Shown here piece by piece: positions 33,659 through 44,372 of a DNA stretch of 64,000 nucleotides (position 1 is its first letter; each line of letters opens with the position of its first letter). A model generated the notes under the pieces. That model worked only from the letters and a program-made list of their open reading frames with translations, ran no database searches and was not told where the DNA came from. The stretch is from Nectonema munidae. Lineage: Eukaryota; Nematomorpha; Nectonematoida; Nectonematidae. A program made the position numbers and the translations under genes. The stretch is taken from assembly GCA_030549495.1 (NCBI GenBank), contig JAUIRK010000677.1:310001-374000 (forward strand). The letters are read 5' to 3'.

Positions 33659-34480
33659 TTATATATCACTTTTACACTTCATGCATTCAACTTTTGTTTT
33701 TCTATCTTTTTTTCGTGGGCAAAACTTGCATCTTGAAACTTTATGAAAACTATAACTTACGGGCTGTTCTTGAGGATCTTTTTCTACGCAAGATGAAATC
33801 AATGTTTTGATACCTCTTGGTATTCTTTTGATCGCTTGTCTTCTTTTCATATTTTCTAAACAAAGATCTTTGCCAAGACTTAATAAAAAATTTCTTCGAG
33901 ATGTTCTTGAAGAAGGGTTACTCAACTTGTAAACTATATGAACATTAATCCCCGCATTATTGCATAACCCACAAAATATACACATTGGCCATCTTCTGCT
34001 TCTTCTCGCTACATTATATTTAGAAGAAAGCTGACCTACTAAATCGACACCTTATTTTGTTTCGTTATAAAAATTAATAAACTCTGGTTTTTGCTTTTCT
34101 GTATTGTCGATACTTGCTTCGTGATGCATGCTAGAAAGGGGCGTTACAACCTCATTTCTTTTACAGATCCAAGAAACCAAAGTCAAATCTTTAGTAAAAA
34201 AAAACTTACTTGAATAATTTATCTTTAATGTCACTTGTAAAGTGTTTATGAATTCCTTTTCTCTTCTTCCTAATTGTTCCTGCAAGCGTTAGCCTGTGAA
34301 TCTTTTTCAAATCAAGTTCAAATCTTATTCAATGCCTGTGTACCAGTTTTCAGTGGTGATGTTTCGACCAGTCCCTGATATTGGTTTGATTAAGGGTATC
34401 ACCACTTCTCTAGGAGAATTACTAAGAAACCTCTCACCTTTTTGCTTTCCTACATAAATTTCTAAATTTAATGTGCAAAA
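33659..34480 (-). mobile_element. piggyBac transposase remnant with C-terminal zinc-finger domain
   Basis: On the minus strand the first recognisable block, at about 34325-34385, reads PISGTGRNITTENWYTGIE, the motif around the second catalytic aspartate region. It is followed by FINTLQVTLKIN and a 77-residue open stretch at 34052-34285 including LTLVSWICKRNEVVTPLSSM. The next block (33659-33985) contains RRWPMCIFCGLCNNAGINVH and ends in a cysteine cluster, RCKFCPRKKDRKTKVECMKC, the zinc-binding tail of piggyBac proteins. At least two frame changes separate the blocks. It is a different copy from those at 5 kb and 49 kb, judging by the residues. Confidence 0.85.
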
Positions 34481-34502
34481 GTTATCATGTATTTTATCTT
34501 TG

Positions 34503-34645
34503 CTGGTACCAATGATCTTTACGTTTACTAATGATCTTTCTAGGGGATATCAATGATTATTAGGGGTACCAATGATTTTATGGGGTTTCCAATGATCCTT
34601 ACGGTGGTACCACTGATCTTTACGCGGGTACAACTGATCTTTACG
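34503..34645 (+). repeat. Minisatellite of about seven 20-23 bp units
   Basis: The unit is GGTACCAATGATCTTTACG with variants (CACTGATCTTTACGCGGGTA, CAATGATTTTATGGGGTTTC). Units drift more than in the 25-bp minisatellite, so this array is older or less homogenised. It lies just upstream of the piggyBac remnant. Confidence 0.85.
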
Positions 34646-34649
34646 AACA

Positions 34650-35943
34650 AAACGCCCGTAAAAATCTTCTGTAAAGGCGTTACGTGTCCAGCCCGTCATT
34701 TGCCTCTTTTAAACTTTGGAAAATATATTTAAAAGAATTTTTTTAGAGTTGTATTGGAAATACGCACCAAATGAAATGTAAAAGTCGAAGATTGCTTTTT
34801 TGAAAAAACATTAGGAGGAAGAAATTCAGAAAAACAAAAAGGTGTTGGAATGAAGAAGTAAGAAAAGCTTGAAAAATGAAAAGCAGACAAGAAAGAAATG
34901 GATGTAACAAAATCACTAGAAAAAAGAAGTGTACAAAAAAATAAAAGATTTATATACGAACAACTTTTTTGAAAAATGGATTCTCCAGATTGACAAGACA
35001 TAATAATCACAACAACGAAACTACAAAGTAACACAATAAAAAACTTTCATTGGCATAGATTAAAAACTTTAATTGCTACTATTACGACGAATTGTGAAAG
35101 AAGAAAACAAAAGTAACAGAGAAAGAAGAAGCGAAAGAATCTTTGAAACGTTTACACTTGGATGAACAAGAGATGGGCCGGAAGTGTGAAAAATAAAACA
35201 TTCTCGGCAGAAATTTTTATAAAGTGGTGAAAAAGCTATAGTAGGCCGTTGGCTGACAGATAATCTTCTATCTTTCAATTTAGCTTGTTTCTTGAATGAA
35301 TAGGTAAATTAGGAAAATCTCATTCTTTAAAGAGTTCAAAGTAGATGAAATAAGGTTAAAGGAGTGCTGCGACTATGTCCAAATTTAGATGAGCATTCGA
35401 GGAAAGCTTTGAAAAATATTAAATATCATAAAAACCTGTTCATTGAACGTTTTTAAGCCCCTTTTAATATTTGATAAACGTATCATCTCTTTTTGGCTTT
35501 CGTTCTTGCATTTAAAATAAACATAGTTTTCTTGAATAAACTAAATTTCATGCGAATATTCCATACGTACATCTTCAATAACTCTATGCAGCGCTCTTTT
35601 GGTGAATTTCTCCTGGATATATCGTTCCATATCCACGAAAATAATTTGTAATTTGAAATATAGGAATTTCTTCCTTTAACTGCTTTCATATTTAAAATTT
35701 CTTACTTCAATCCTTTCACTTTTACCCGTCTATATTAAAGAGCGAGTTATAGACTTTTCTGAGGCAAGCAAACATCATTCTGCTATTGCTCAATGCAGAG
35801 TTTATTTTGCAAAATACGCGCTGTATATCCATCCATATAAGCTGGAAAAATCAGTGTATAGAAGCTTACCTTATTAATTTAATTTAATTTAAAGTTAATA
35901 TTGGTATGATAAATATGACATTGACAGATAAGTTAAGAATTGT
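34650..35943. other. No gene seen
   Basis: Three minus-strand open frames of 68-101 residues (34729-35034, 35069-35278, 35483-35689) are serine-, phenylalanine- or lysine-rich and show no domain. I cannot support any as a gene. Confidence 0.45.
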
Positions 35944-36372
35944 ACTGAGTCCAGGATCTACTTGGTCTTTCCATTCACTAAAACCCTAGAACGGCCTCTT
36001 CTACTGCATAACTACACTTTGCTGTAAATTAGTTCACAAGAATTTAAATTTCAAATACATGAATACAGCTTGATCATAGATACAATTCTAACATGGACGC
36101 TGCCAATTTGGGAAACAACCTATAAGTTAAGTTGTATTGTTAGTTGTTTGTGACGTTCGCACCTATCCTTTGGGATATCGTGGCCTGCCCGAAATGCTGA
36201 GTCCAGGTCTACCTGGACTTTCCATCCCACTAAACGCCTACCGGCCCTTGTTACTGCATAGCTATAACTTGTTATATATATTATTTTACAAGAATGTATG
36301 TTACAAATATATAAATACAGCTGAGTGATCGATACTATCCTAACGCAAAGGCTCCCAATTTGGCAAACAAAC
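35944..36372 (+). repeat. Two diverged tandem copies of a 180-bp segment
   Basis: The segment at 35944-36120 (CTGAGTCCAGG, then TTCCATTCACTAAA, ACTGCATAACTA, ACAGCTTGATC, CCAATTTGGGAAACAA) recurs at 36196-36372 (CTGAGTCCAGG, TTCCATCCCACTAAA, ACTGCATAGCTA, ACAGCTGAGTGATC, CCAATTTGGCAAACAA). The offset is about 252 bases. No gene is seen; a short open frame at 36137 crosses the second copy. Confidence 0.85.
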
Positions 36373-36379
36373 TTAATGT

Positions 36380-37429
36380 CTAGTGATATCTTTCCAAGAT
36401 GTTAAGTTAATTTCAACTTTAATATTTAAGTGAGCTAACATGATGCAAGAGATATGCGACAAAACTATATTTAGGATGAGCAAACTTATGGATTGCATGA
36501 TACATGAGATGACATGATATACGAATATATAAGATATCTTCCTATTGGAAAAGATCAGCTAATGCTATCTATTTCTATTGAAGTATAAAACTTTCAAGAT
36601 CAACAAAAAGTGTAAATGATCTATTTTTATATTGCATTGGTATGAGCCAAAAGATGGCCCGTGTAATATTAAGTTTTAATTTCCAAAAGTTGGATATTAT
36701 CTTGTGATGAAACTAACCGATTTATATGTCTGTTCAGCATACTTGTTTTTATTTGTGCTAATCAAGTAAGCACTTGTTGAGTTTTTATAGAGGTGAAATT
36801 AAACTTTATAAAAATGCATGGATAAAATTTAGTATAAAATTTAATTTTCACGCTAATATACAATTGATAAGGCGAAGTCGGTGGACAATAGATGAATACA
36901 TATATACCAAGATAATATATTTTTTTAGATGTCCAAAGGGACGATAGGACCAACACAATTGGGCTTAATGTGAATTTGTCTAGAATTGGGTTTGTTAGTT
37001 AGCGTTAGTGTTGGACTTTTTGTTTACCATTAAAGTTAGAGTAAATTTTAAAATTAATTTTCAAGCATTTTTTTCTAAAATCTGGGACTTAATATCAATT
37101 GATCTATTGGAAGAAACTGCTTTATTTTTGCCTTATTATTTAGTTTTAGGAAGTGTCGTAGTAAATTTTGATATTGTTATATCATTGTTTTTTAATTGTT
37201 ATTTAAATTGATTAACAATTAATCTATAGGTTATAACGTTTACTTTATTATATTAATTTAATTGATTTATTATTTGTTAATATAACATTGTTATTGTTAA
37301 TTTAATTAATTTGATTACCTAATTTTCAACGAGCACTGGCTCATAATTCTTATGAAATAAAGTATTACGATTTAGGATTTAAAGTTTGATGCTATCTTTT
37401 TCAGGAAGTTTAGACTAATCGACAGTTAA
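36380..37429. other. AT-rich stretch, no gene
   Basis: No coding region, repeat or transposon motif that I can support. Confidence 0.5.
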
Positions 37430-37545
37430 CCAATATCTCTATTAGACGAATCAGTTTCAGATGTAATGGCTTTAGACGAATTGGTCTATTAAACCAATTC
37501 GCATTAGACCAATCGTCGTTGGACCAATGCTACCAAAAGCAAACA
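37430..37545. repeat. Short repeat rich in TTAGACGAATTGGTC-type words
   Basis: The words ATTAGACGAATCAG, TTAGACGAATTGGTCTATTA, ACCAATTCGCATTAGACCAA and GTTGGACCAATG form partly inverted copies of one another around AATTGGTC/GACCAATT. This looks like a small palindromic transposon relic. Family unknown. Confidence 0.55.
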
Positions 37546-37810
37546 CCCAATGAAAATAACGTAATTTTAATGTGTGTTGAAATGCTTCTTAATCTAAAAT
37601 TTCAAAAAGTGAAATATAATTGTAATAAAATTTTGAGAAATAAATTCATAAAAAATTAATGTTTTGTTTTAAGTAACTGTTTTTCTAAATGTGTACGATA
37701 AAAAATAAATAATGTAAATGTGTTCATGTTATAATTTCGATATCTTATACGCGTTTTGAACGCTTCATAAAAAAATTATTAATTTCTAGCTGGAAGATGG
37801 CATTTAAATA

Positions 37811-37816
37811 TTTATT
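37811..37816 (-). terminator. Polyadenylation signal overlapping the stop codon
   Basis: On the minus strand the terminal exon ends GTATAAATAAATA: the stop TAA is immediately followed by, and overlaps, an AATAAA hexamer. Confidence 0.5.
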
Positions 37817-38175
37817 TATACTTTGCAATCAGGATTTCTAGCAGGACATGCCATGAGGTTGCTAGAACTCGCATCTTGCGCATAATCTGGATCCATGAAA
37901 CTGCCGAGGCGTTGGATTAAACAGGTCTTGGATTTTAAGCGTGAGTATTGCTTCGAATGCACACTCATTTTTCTTTCACCTTTCTCTTCTTTGCCTGCCC
38001 AGAAAAAACTACCTTGGCTACCACTTCGCACAACATGTGGTAGTGATAGAGAACGAGTTAAAGGCGTGGAGCCGTCAATCAAGACGATAGGAGGATCAAA
38101 ATACATACATGTCTTTTGAAATTGAGTCTTTTTTGGCAAAAATTCTTTATTCCTAAAAGGTAAGTGTGCAAGAAT
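37816..38175 (-). CDS. Candidate terminal exon of an unknown host protein
   Basis: This exon codes 119 residues beginning ILAHLPFRNKEFLPKKTQFQ, with MYFDPPIVLIDGSTPLTRSL in the middle, and ending NLMACPARNPDCKV. A textbook acceptor (GACGTTTCTGCAG, minus strand) precedes it, the frame starts in phase 0, and the stop overlaps AATAAA. Codon use is balanced and GC is higher than in the surroundings, which favours a real host gene. I see no domain I recognise; the serine- and lysine-rich middle looks like a flexible tail, and the four cysteines are dispersed. The upstream exon was not found with certainty; minus-strand candidates at 43.0-43.3, 50.9-51.1 and 54.7-54.9 kb could belong to the same gene. 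Confidence 0.55.
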   Translation of the reverse strand: MLAHLPFRNKEFLPKKTQFQKTCMYFDPPIVLIDGSTPLTRSLSLPHVVRSGSQGSFFWAGKEEKGERKMSVHSKQYSRLKSKTCLIQRLGSFMDPDYAQDASSSNLMACPARNPDCKV

Positions 38176-38559
38176 CTGCAGAAACGTCATAGAAAAACGG
38201 AAACAAAAATTTTTAAAATTGTATAAAAGATACATCTGCACTAAAATTATTACTTTTTGTGAAATACAACTTTCGTGGAATATGAACAACATAGATGAAA
38301 CCAAAACATAAATACTTCAAAATCGACCATGATATATCGGGGAAAATAAACCGTAAGTATAGCACAGAATGGTGACACTTAAATTAGTACAAAATCAAAT
38401 TTAAAGAATATAGTTTTTTTGATGTTATCATCCATTTTGGAAAATTGAAAAACAATATTTGTAAAATTTATTAGGGTGACGTTAAAAGGATAAATATATC
38501 TTGATTTGTTTCCTCACAAGTCAGGATAAATTTATCTTTTTAAAGTTACTCTCAAATTA
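38176..38559. other. Intron-like stretch, no gene
   Basis: No coding sequence beyond the exon. A small inverted pair (GGATAAATATATC near 38489 and GGATAAATTTATC near 38524) lies near the MULE start and may be part of its end. Confidence 0.4.
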
Positions 38560-40693
38560 TATTTGTTTATCAAAATAAAAATTTACTTTCCAACATGTGG
38601 AAGAATAATAAAAGTAAATTTAAAAGCAGACAATCGAGAGTATTCTTGTTTTATGCTAGGAATTTATGTAGGAAAAAATAAATTTCATTTTATAGCGAAA
38701 TTGGAATTCATGGAAATTGGAAGATCTGTTAAGAAAGAAAGTGAGCGCAGATTTACCTTGTGATGAAATGAAGTGATGATTGGTTAATCCCACATCTACG
38801 GTTACAGCAATAATAATCAGGGCGGAGTAAGAAATGTCGGATTAAAAATATTTAAAAAAATACAAAAAAATGAATGAATCTTATTAACACTGAAAAAAGT
38901 GTCGAATAGTAAATTGTCGGATTAACTGTCTAAACTGTGAAAAGTCTGTTTAGAATTTAGAAACATTTTAACTTTTTCTGTGTTTAAAAAAGTTTACAAT
39001 CTGAGCCTTCCATCTCACAACTAGACTTTTCAATGAAGCGTTTAGAAAACAAACATTTTTACAATTCGATCATCACAAAGCTCATTTTGTATTTAAATCG
39101 CAAAACTCTTTACTAAAAGATTAATACGTTTTCACCGACACTTTTTTTAAAAAAAACCTATAATTAAATTATTTTGAATAGGAAAATTGTTTATAAAGAA
39201 AGATACAGACCAGACCGTCCTGATAAGAGTGACACATAACCACGAAGAAATTAAAAAAGGTAAAGAAGCATTCAGGACAAAATTAAAGCAGGAAGCAAAG
39301 AACACTTTCAAAAGTTCCAATAGAATATGCAAGTATTTTTTCTATTTTTCGGATAATATCATAAACTAATTTTGACTATCTAGTGATAATATTTCCCTGC
39401 TCAACGCTGATGAAAGGTCTTTATTCAAAAAAAGAAGCGTACTACGATTTATTAGAAAAAGAATCCCTTTCCCATGAAATATTCAGTTTTCCATTCCAGA
39501 AAAGTAACTTTCAGCAAATGATTCGAGATTTTTGCAGATGCATCTACAATATGAAGATAAAAGAATTCTTGTTTTTTATGGAGTGAACTTTGCAGCATGT
39601 CAACCAAGTGTCGCAAATAAGTTACATTTTTGTTGACGGAACATCCAAAAAATCTCCAGAACTATTCCATCAAATTATTAATGTACACTCTTTTCATAAT
39701 CAAATTCAAATACCAATACTTTACGAGATTGTATGCGACACAAGAGAAGACACGTAATGGTATGTTAAGACAAACAACAAAATTTTCATATAAAAATTTA
39801 ATTTAATTATAAAGACACGTATTTGATTCCGTAAAAAATCCATAATATCCGCAGCAAAAAAAAGGTAAGGAATTTTCTTCGAGTTAAGCTTTTACTTCTA
39901 GATTTTTTTCAATCTTTTTCCGAAGCACAGTATTATGGTTGTTACTTCCATTTTTGTCAAGCCATATACCGAAAACTCATAAACCTTGGATTTAGTTTGT
40001 TGTATTCCAGAAGTTTGAGTTTCAGAACCCGCATCAAAATGCTACTGTCTATAGTTTTATTTGCCTCAAATGGAAGTATAGCATAACAAATATAAATTTT
40101 TTTTTGATTACCCCTAGATAAAAGTGGCATACTGAAAGTTAAAAAGGTTGATGTAACCTTTTGCAGTTATTCCTTTCCTGGAATACTTTGAAAATACTTG
40201 GTTAGTTGAGAACGGAATCAAACTATGCTGTGTTTTGGAATGAAAGTCCGAACAAACAACCATTGTGAATGTTTTCATAATTCGTAAGTTATAAAAGTAT
40301 TCGTTTTTTTGTTGATATAGGATTTTTATACTGTCTTTTAGTCTACATGCAAGTCTTCAATCAGCAAAGACCAGTGTATGGGAAATTATGGATTTCTTCA
40401 TCAAAAACGAAGAAAGAATATTGAAAGACATGCCTGAGATTGGAGAATTGAATTCTAGGTACAACTGGAATGGAGGCAATGACTTGAAAAGGAAAGAAAA
40501 AGAAAAGCCCATAGATGAAATCTACAAGGATTACCTCGAAAGCCGACATTTGTATTTCTTCCTTTCGCGAACTTCGTCCCTTATAAGCTCGGCTAAGAGA
40601 ATTCCTGTTGAATACACTCCCGATTCCCATCATATCAACTTCCAAAACCTGAACCAACGTCCTAACTTCCACATCAGATCAATATTATCGTAA
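38560..40693 (+). mobile_element. Mutator-like (MULE) transposon with FLYWCH-type protein, decayed
   Basis: At 39187-39369 the product reads LIRVTHNHEEIKKGKEAFRT followed by KLKQEAKNTF, the end of a FLYWCH zinc finger and the linker typical of animal MULEs. The catalytic domain follows near 39620-39760 as YIFVDGTSKKSPELFHQIIN and IPILYEIVCDTRED; the DGT aspartate is the first catalytic residue. At 40344-40693 comes the C-terminal part, LHASLQSAKTSVWEIMDFFI (family pattern: HPTIWKFI), ending at a stop. An open frame at 38563-38763 may be the N-terminal part. Frames change between blocks and the second half of the catalytic domain is missing or unreadable, so it is inactive. Confidence 0.78.
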
Positions 40694-40699
40694 AATTTA

Positions 40700-42470
40700 A
40701 CTTATTTTTATCTTGATAGGTTATCGATTTTAGATAGATGAAGTTAGTTGGAAATTCTGCTAAGCAAGTATTCATAGACAAAATAGTTTTCGATATAATT
40801 TATCAAATCATATTTATATTTTCTAATTTTATAGGATTGGGTAGATAAGGGCTCAAGGCGAAACCACTTTAAAAAATACGCGCCACGTGTAGTACCTCTT
40901 GGGTGGTATGGAAAACTACACTAAAAAAGATTCAATAAAAGAAAGAAGATTCATTGTTTGAACACAAATGTTCATGCCCAAATATGAATCCATGTATTTT
41001 ACACAAAGAAATATTGAAGTTTTTTATGTTAAAATTTTTGTTCCTCATATTTTTTGACTTTATTTGTCCAAAGATATTTTTTATCTATTTATATTCAAAC
41101 GATATTTATATATTATCTTTATATAATTAAATGAGTTTTAACAAAGTTCAAACTCATGATTTTCGGCAAAAAATATAATCATATAAAATACTGAAAGTGT
41201 GTTAACTAAAGGAGAGTTTAAATCTGAATTGATAGGTATTTGTAGTTTCCACTATAACAATACAACTAAAGTCTCGTAAACAAATATCTTAAACTACATT
41301 AGTAGTATCTCTAATTAATCGATAAATTTTTCTACACTTACAAAGTATTTTCAGTTAGTTTTCTCTTTTTAAGTGCCTCCAAATATCCTTTATATCATAT
41401 GTGCTGTAAAATATTTTATTCATAATTGCTATTTTTCTTTTATAAAAGAAGGCAGCTAACAAAAGAAAAATCTTGACTTACATTTTAAATGATACTTTAA
41501 AATGAACATTCTGTGATAATGCCGTATTTATTTTATTCTTTGTAGAATATGTATCATAACTCTGTCGTAATTTTGGGCCAACTGATTGTAAAACTAAAAA
41601 AAACTACTTTTTAAATTTCTAAAGTTATTTCTTGACCAAAACTCAATTTTCGTAAGACTCAAAAAAGACCCAAAAACAAAGTTTTTTTCAATTTTTAATA
41701 ATATATAGGCAATTTTAGATATTTTTTTAGGTCAATAAAAATCCATTTTTATTTTAGGTCAATAAAATTCAATTTTTTAAAATAAAATTGGAAAAGTTAT
41801 TTTACCAGTTAAACCAAAAATGAAAAATACATAAAAATGAATCTTCATATACATTTTTGATTTCATAAAGTCAATTTTTGTTTGCCTTATTTATAATCTT
41901 TTTAAATGCTGCAGGGTTTTTCAAATTTGATTTTGGAAATATAGTTCGACTTATCACTTTATTTTGTTAGTGTGTTTGTTCTAAAAAACTAGGATATTTT
42001 TAGAATCATTTTAAGTTGACAATCTTCAAACATTTTCAAAATAAACTTCAACATTTAAATTTGAGGCACTTTAACCACCGATAAATATCAATATCAATTA
42101 TCTTTTCTTTTAATTTCACTTTGAAGCAAAAACATTCAATGGTGGCTTCCTTCACATTCTTATGTTTGATTTTTATTAAATTTTTTCATTTGTTGAGCGC
42201 ATGGCAAAAATATCTAGCTTTTCTACAAAGTTTATAGTTTGCATGTTTTGGACTTCATTTCGGCGACAGTTTATTGAAAAAGTTTCATTTTAGAGAAACT
42301 TCCAACTTTCAAATTTTAAAAAGTAGATTTATTCGAAATTCTTATTTGAAATTATATGGGAAAATTATATTTATTTATTTAAAAAATTCAAGGGGAATCG
42401 ACGATCTCAAAGAGTTTTCACAGGTTGAATTTTGCTGAGGGCGAATTCATTGATTCTAATCAACCCTTTG
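40700..42470. other. AT-rich stretch, no gene
   Basis: No coding region seen. A short repeat, TTAGGTCAATAAAA, occurs twice near 41730-41765. Confidence 0.5.
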
Positions 42471-42474
42471 CTTC

Positions 42475-42705
42475 ATGATTATGAAAAAATGGAGGGAATG
42501 TCGGCGTCATAGGTAGTTGTAGAGAGAGGGAAAAGTGACAGAGAAATGAACAGAGTGGAGATAGACGAGTTGGAAAGAATGAGGCGGGCTACGCTCAAAG
42601 CGTCGATCTGGCAGGGCGGAGACAGCTCAAAGAGTAAAATGACATGATTTACTATCGTCGAGGATGGGCCGCCCAACGATATTAGAGGATCACTTGTGGA
42701 TCTTC
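42475..42705. other. Compositional island of about 230 bp, unclassified
   Basis: This patch is near half GC, against about a quarter around it, and is purine-rich on the plus strand (GAGAGAGGGAAAAGTGACAG, GGCAGGGCGGAGACAGC, GGATGGGCCGCCCAACG). Open frames run through it on both strands but give no recognisable product. It may be the end of an unrecognised transposon. Confidence 0.4.
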
Positions 42706-43022
42706 TTTAAACGACATACGTTAAACCTCCTAAATCATGAAAATTGCATTTTTAACCAAGGGAAGAATTTGATACTTCTCGCTTTTTAGGTATGAAACGT
42801 TACAAAATAAATATGTAACGTTGCGTTTTAAGTTAAAAAAGATACAAAATAATCTACTGCAGTAAAGTCCTTTTACTAAAAATGGTTTTTTTAGAAAAGA
42901 AGGCCTTAACAAAATTAAAATTATCTACCCTACTAATTCCAATACACCTAATAAGGCATGGTTTTACTGGTAACGTGAAAATAGATGTGAATAATAGAAT
43001 AATATAAATCATGTTGCAGATT
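42706..43022. other. No feature seen
   Basis: AT-rich DNA between the compositional island and the candidate exon. A 60-residue minus-strand open frame has no motif. Confidence 0.45.
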
Positions 43023-43312
43023 TTAATAAATATCGCATAAGTTGATTTCTAGGGAGAAAGTAAAAAGATACGCATCTCTTTGCTCCTTATCAAAAATAGC
43101 AAAGTCTTCTTGATCGATTGAAATATTGTGGAGTAAGTTAAGGTTCGAAGGAATTCCTCCACTTCTTTTTAAAGGCGCGTCTGACACAAACTCATCGTTT
43201 AGATGTAAAGTTGGCAGCGAATTGGATTTCTTGTTTTTGTTCATTGGGTTTACTTCTAACGAATTAAAGTAATTTTCAATGTAAGCTTCGCGCCATTTTG
43301 CAGAAGGATCTA
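43023..43312 (-). CDS. Candidate host exon, unknown protein
   Basis: A minus-strand open stretch to the stop at 43023-43025 codes about 95 residues, including DPSAKWREAYIENYFNSLEV, SLPTLHLNDEFVSDAPLKRS and NISIDQEDFAIFDKEQRDAY. The composition is balanced and charged, unlike AT-driven frames. A possible acceptor (GGCATTTCTACAAATAG) lies just ahead at about 43313-43330. There may be a donor inside the last part (GATGCGTATCT), so the final residues could be intron. I do not recognise the protein, and no transposase motif is present. Confidence 0.4.
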
Positions 43313-43950
43313 TTTGTAGAAATGCCAAAAAAGATGTGTATAGAACAAGGAAGTTTTAAGACTAAAAAATAAAAAAAAAGCAAAGGAAATATCTCTAAGA
43401 GTTCACTCTGAATTAGTTACAGACAAGAAAATGCTTCGCATCAGACTATGAGTTTACTTTACCATTTTTCACTAATTCTTTTTCTTTTCAACAATTTTGA
43501 GTAAATGATATTCTATTTTTCTACCAAAGAACTCAAAAAAGAGGTGCCACTGATTGCTTGGGAATATCAGTAAACTACTTGACACTGATAGTTGACTCAA
43601 TTGCAATACCATTATTATATATGGGATTCAAAGCTTGTCTTTCAAATTTCCATTTCCCTACATCTCTTAAATGCCGGTACATAAAAAAGGAGATTTTTAA
43701 TCTCCTTTCCAACTACCGTCCAGTTTCAATAGTCAACTCTATTTCTAAAATTTTTGAAAAAATTATTTATAAGGAATTGTACGATTATTTCGAGATTAAT
43801 AATAATTTGTTCTTTGTGCAACAATTCCGATTTAAAACGTTTTTTTCAACGAGTCACCTTCATAGCGTTCTTCATAGCGACAGGATAAAAGATAGCTTTG
43901 AATAGCCTATGCTTATTTTTGATTTATCTCATGCTTTTGATTGTCTAAAC

Positions 43951-44040
43951 CAGCTGTTCTTAACCTAGGGCTCAGACCCCCTTGGGGGTCGTTTGAAGTT
44001 TTATTGGGGCCATGAAAATTTATAGAGTTATAAAAGAGTG
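43951..44040. mobile_element. SPIN-like hAT terminus inside the LINE
   Basis: The segment reads CAGCTGTTCTTAACCTAGGG, then CAGACCCCCTTGGGGGTCG. This follows the pattern of the well-known SPIN-type hAT end (CAGCGGTTCTCAACC..., then a GACCCC...GGGGTC stem). It cuts the LINE directly after its FDCLN codons. The opposite terminus was not found before the LINE resumes near 44510, so the element is truncated or rearranged. The 8 bases before it are GTCTAAAC. Confidence 0.7.
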
Positions 44041-44279
44041 CATCTTTAAAATTATTGATAAGATTTCGGACGAAAGTATAAATGATGAGTAAAGAGTTTT
44101 GGTATTTTTTGCAAAGCGTGTATTGCAAGTGCTATCATCTTTTGGATATGCTTTTTATATTTGTTTGCAATATTTTCACATGAAAATTCACATATTTGCT
44201 CATGTTATATTCAGAACTTTTAAATATCATATACACACAAGTACATATCGATTTAGATATATAGAGTGTCCGGGAAATT

Positions 44280-44372
44280 CGCCGTAAACAAGTTTGCCGT
44301 AGGAAAACTTGCCTCGAGAATTTTCGCCTAATAGAAAAAATCGCCGCAAGACAATTTTGCCGTAAAACAAGT
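44280..44372 (+). repeat. Six tandem units of 15-17 bp starting GCCGTA
   Basis: Units: GCCGTAAACAAGTTT, GCCGTAGGAAAACTT, GCCTCGAGAATTTTC, GCCTAATAGAAAAAATC, GCCGCAAGACAATTTT and GCCGTAAAACAAG. They are diverged but share the GCC start and an A-rich middle followed by T. The tract lies between the SPIN-like end and the resumed LINE. Confidence 0.8.
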
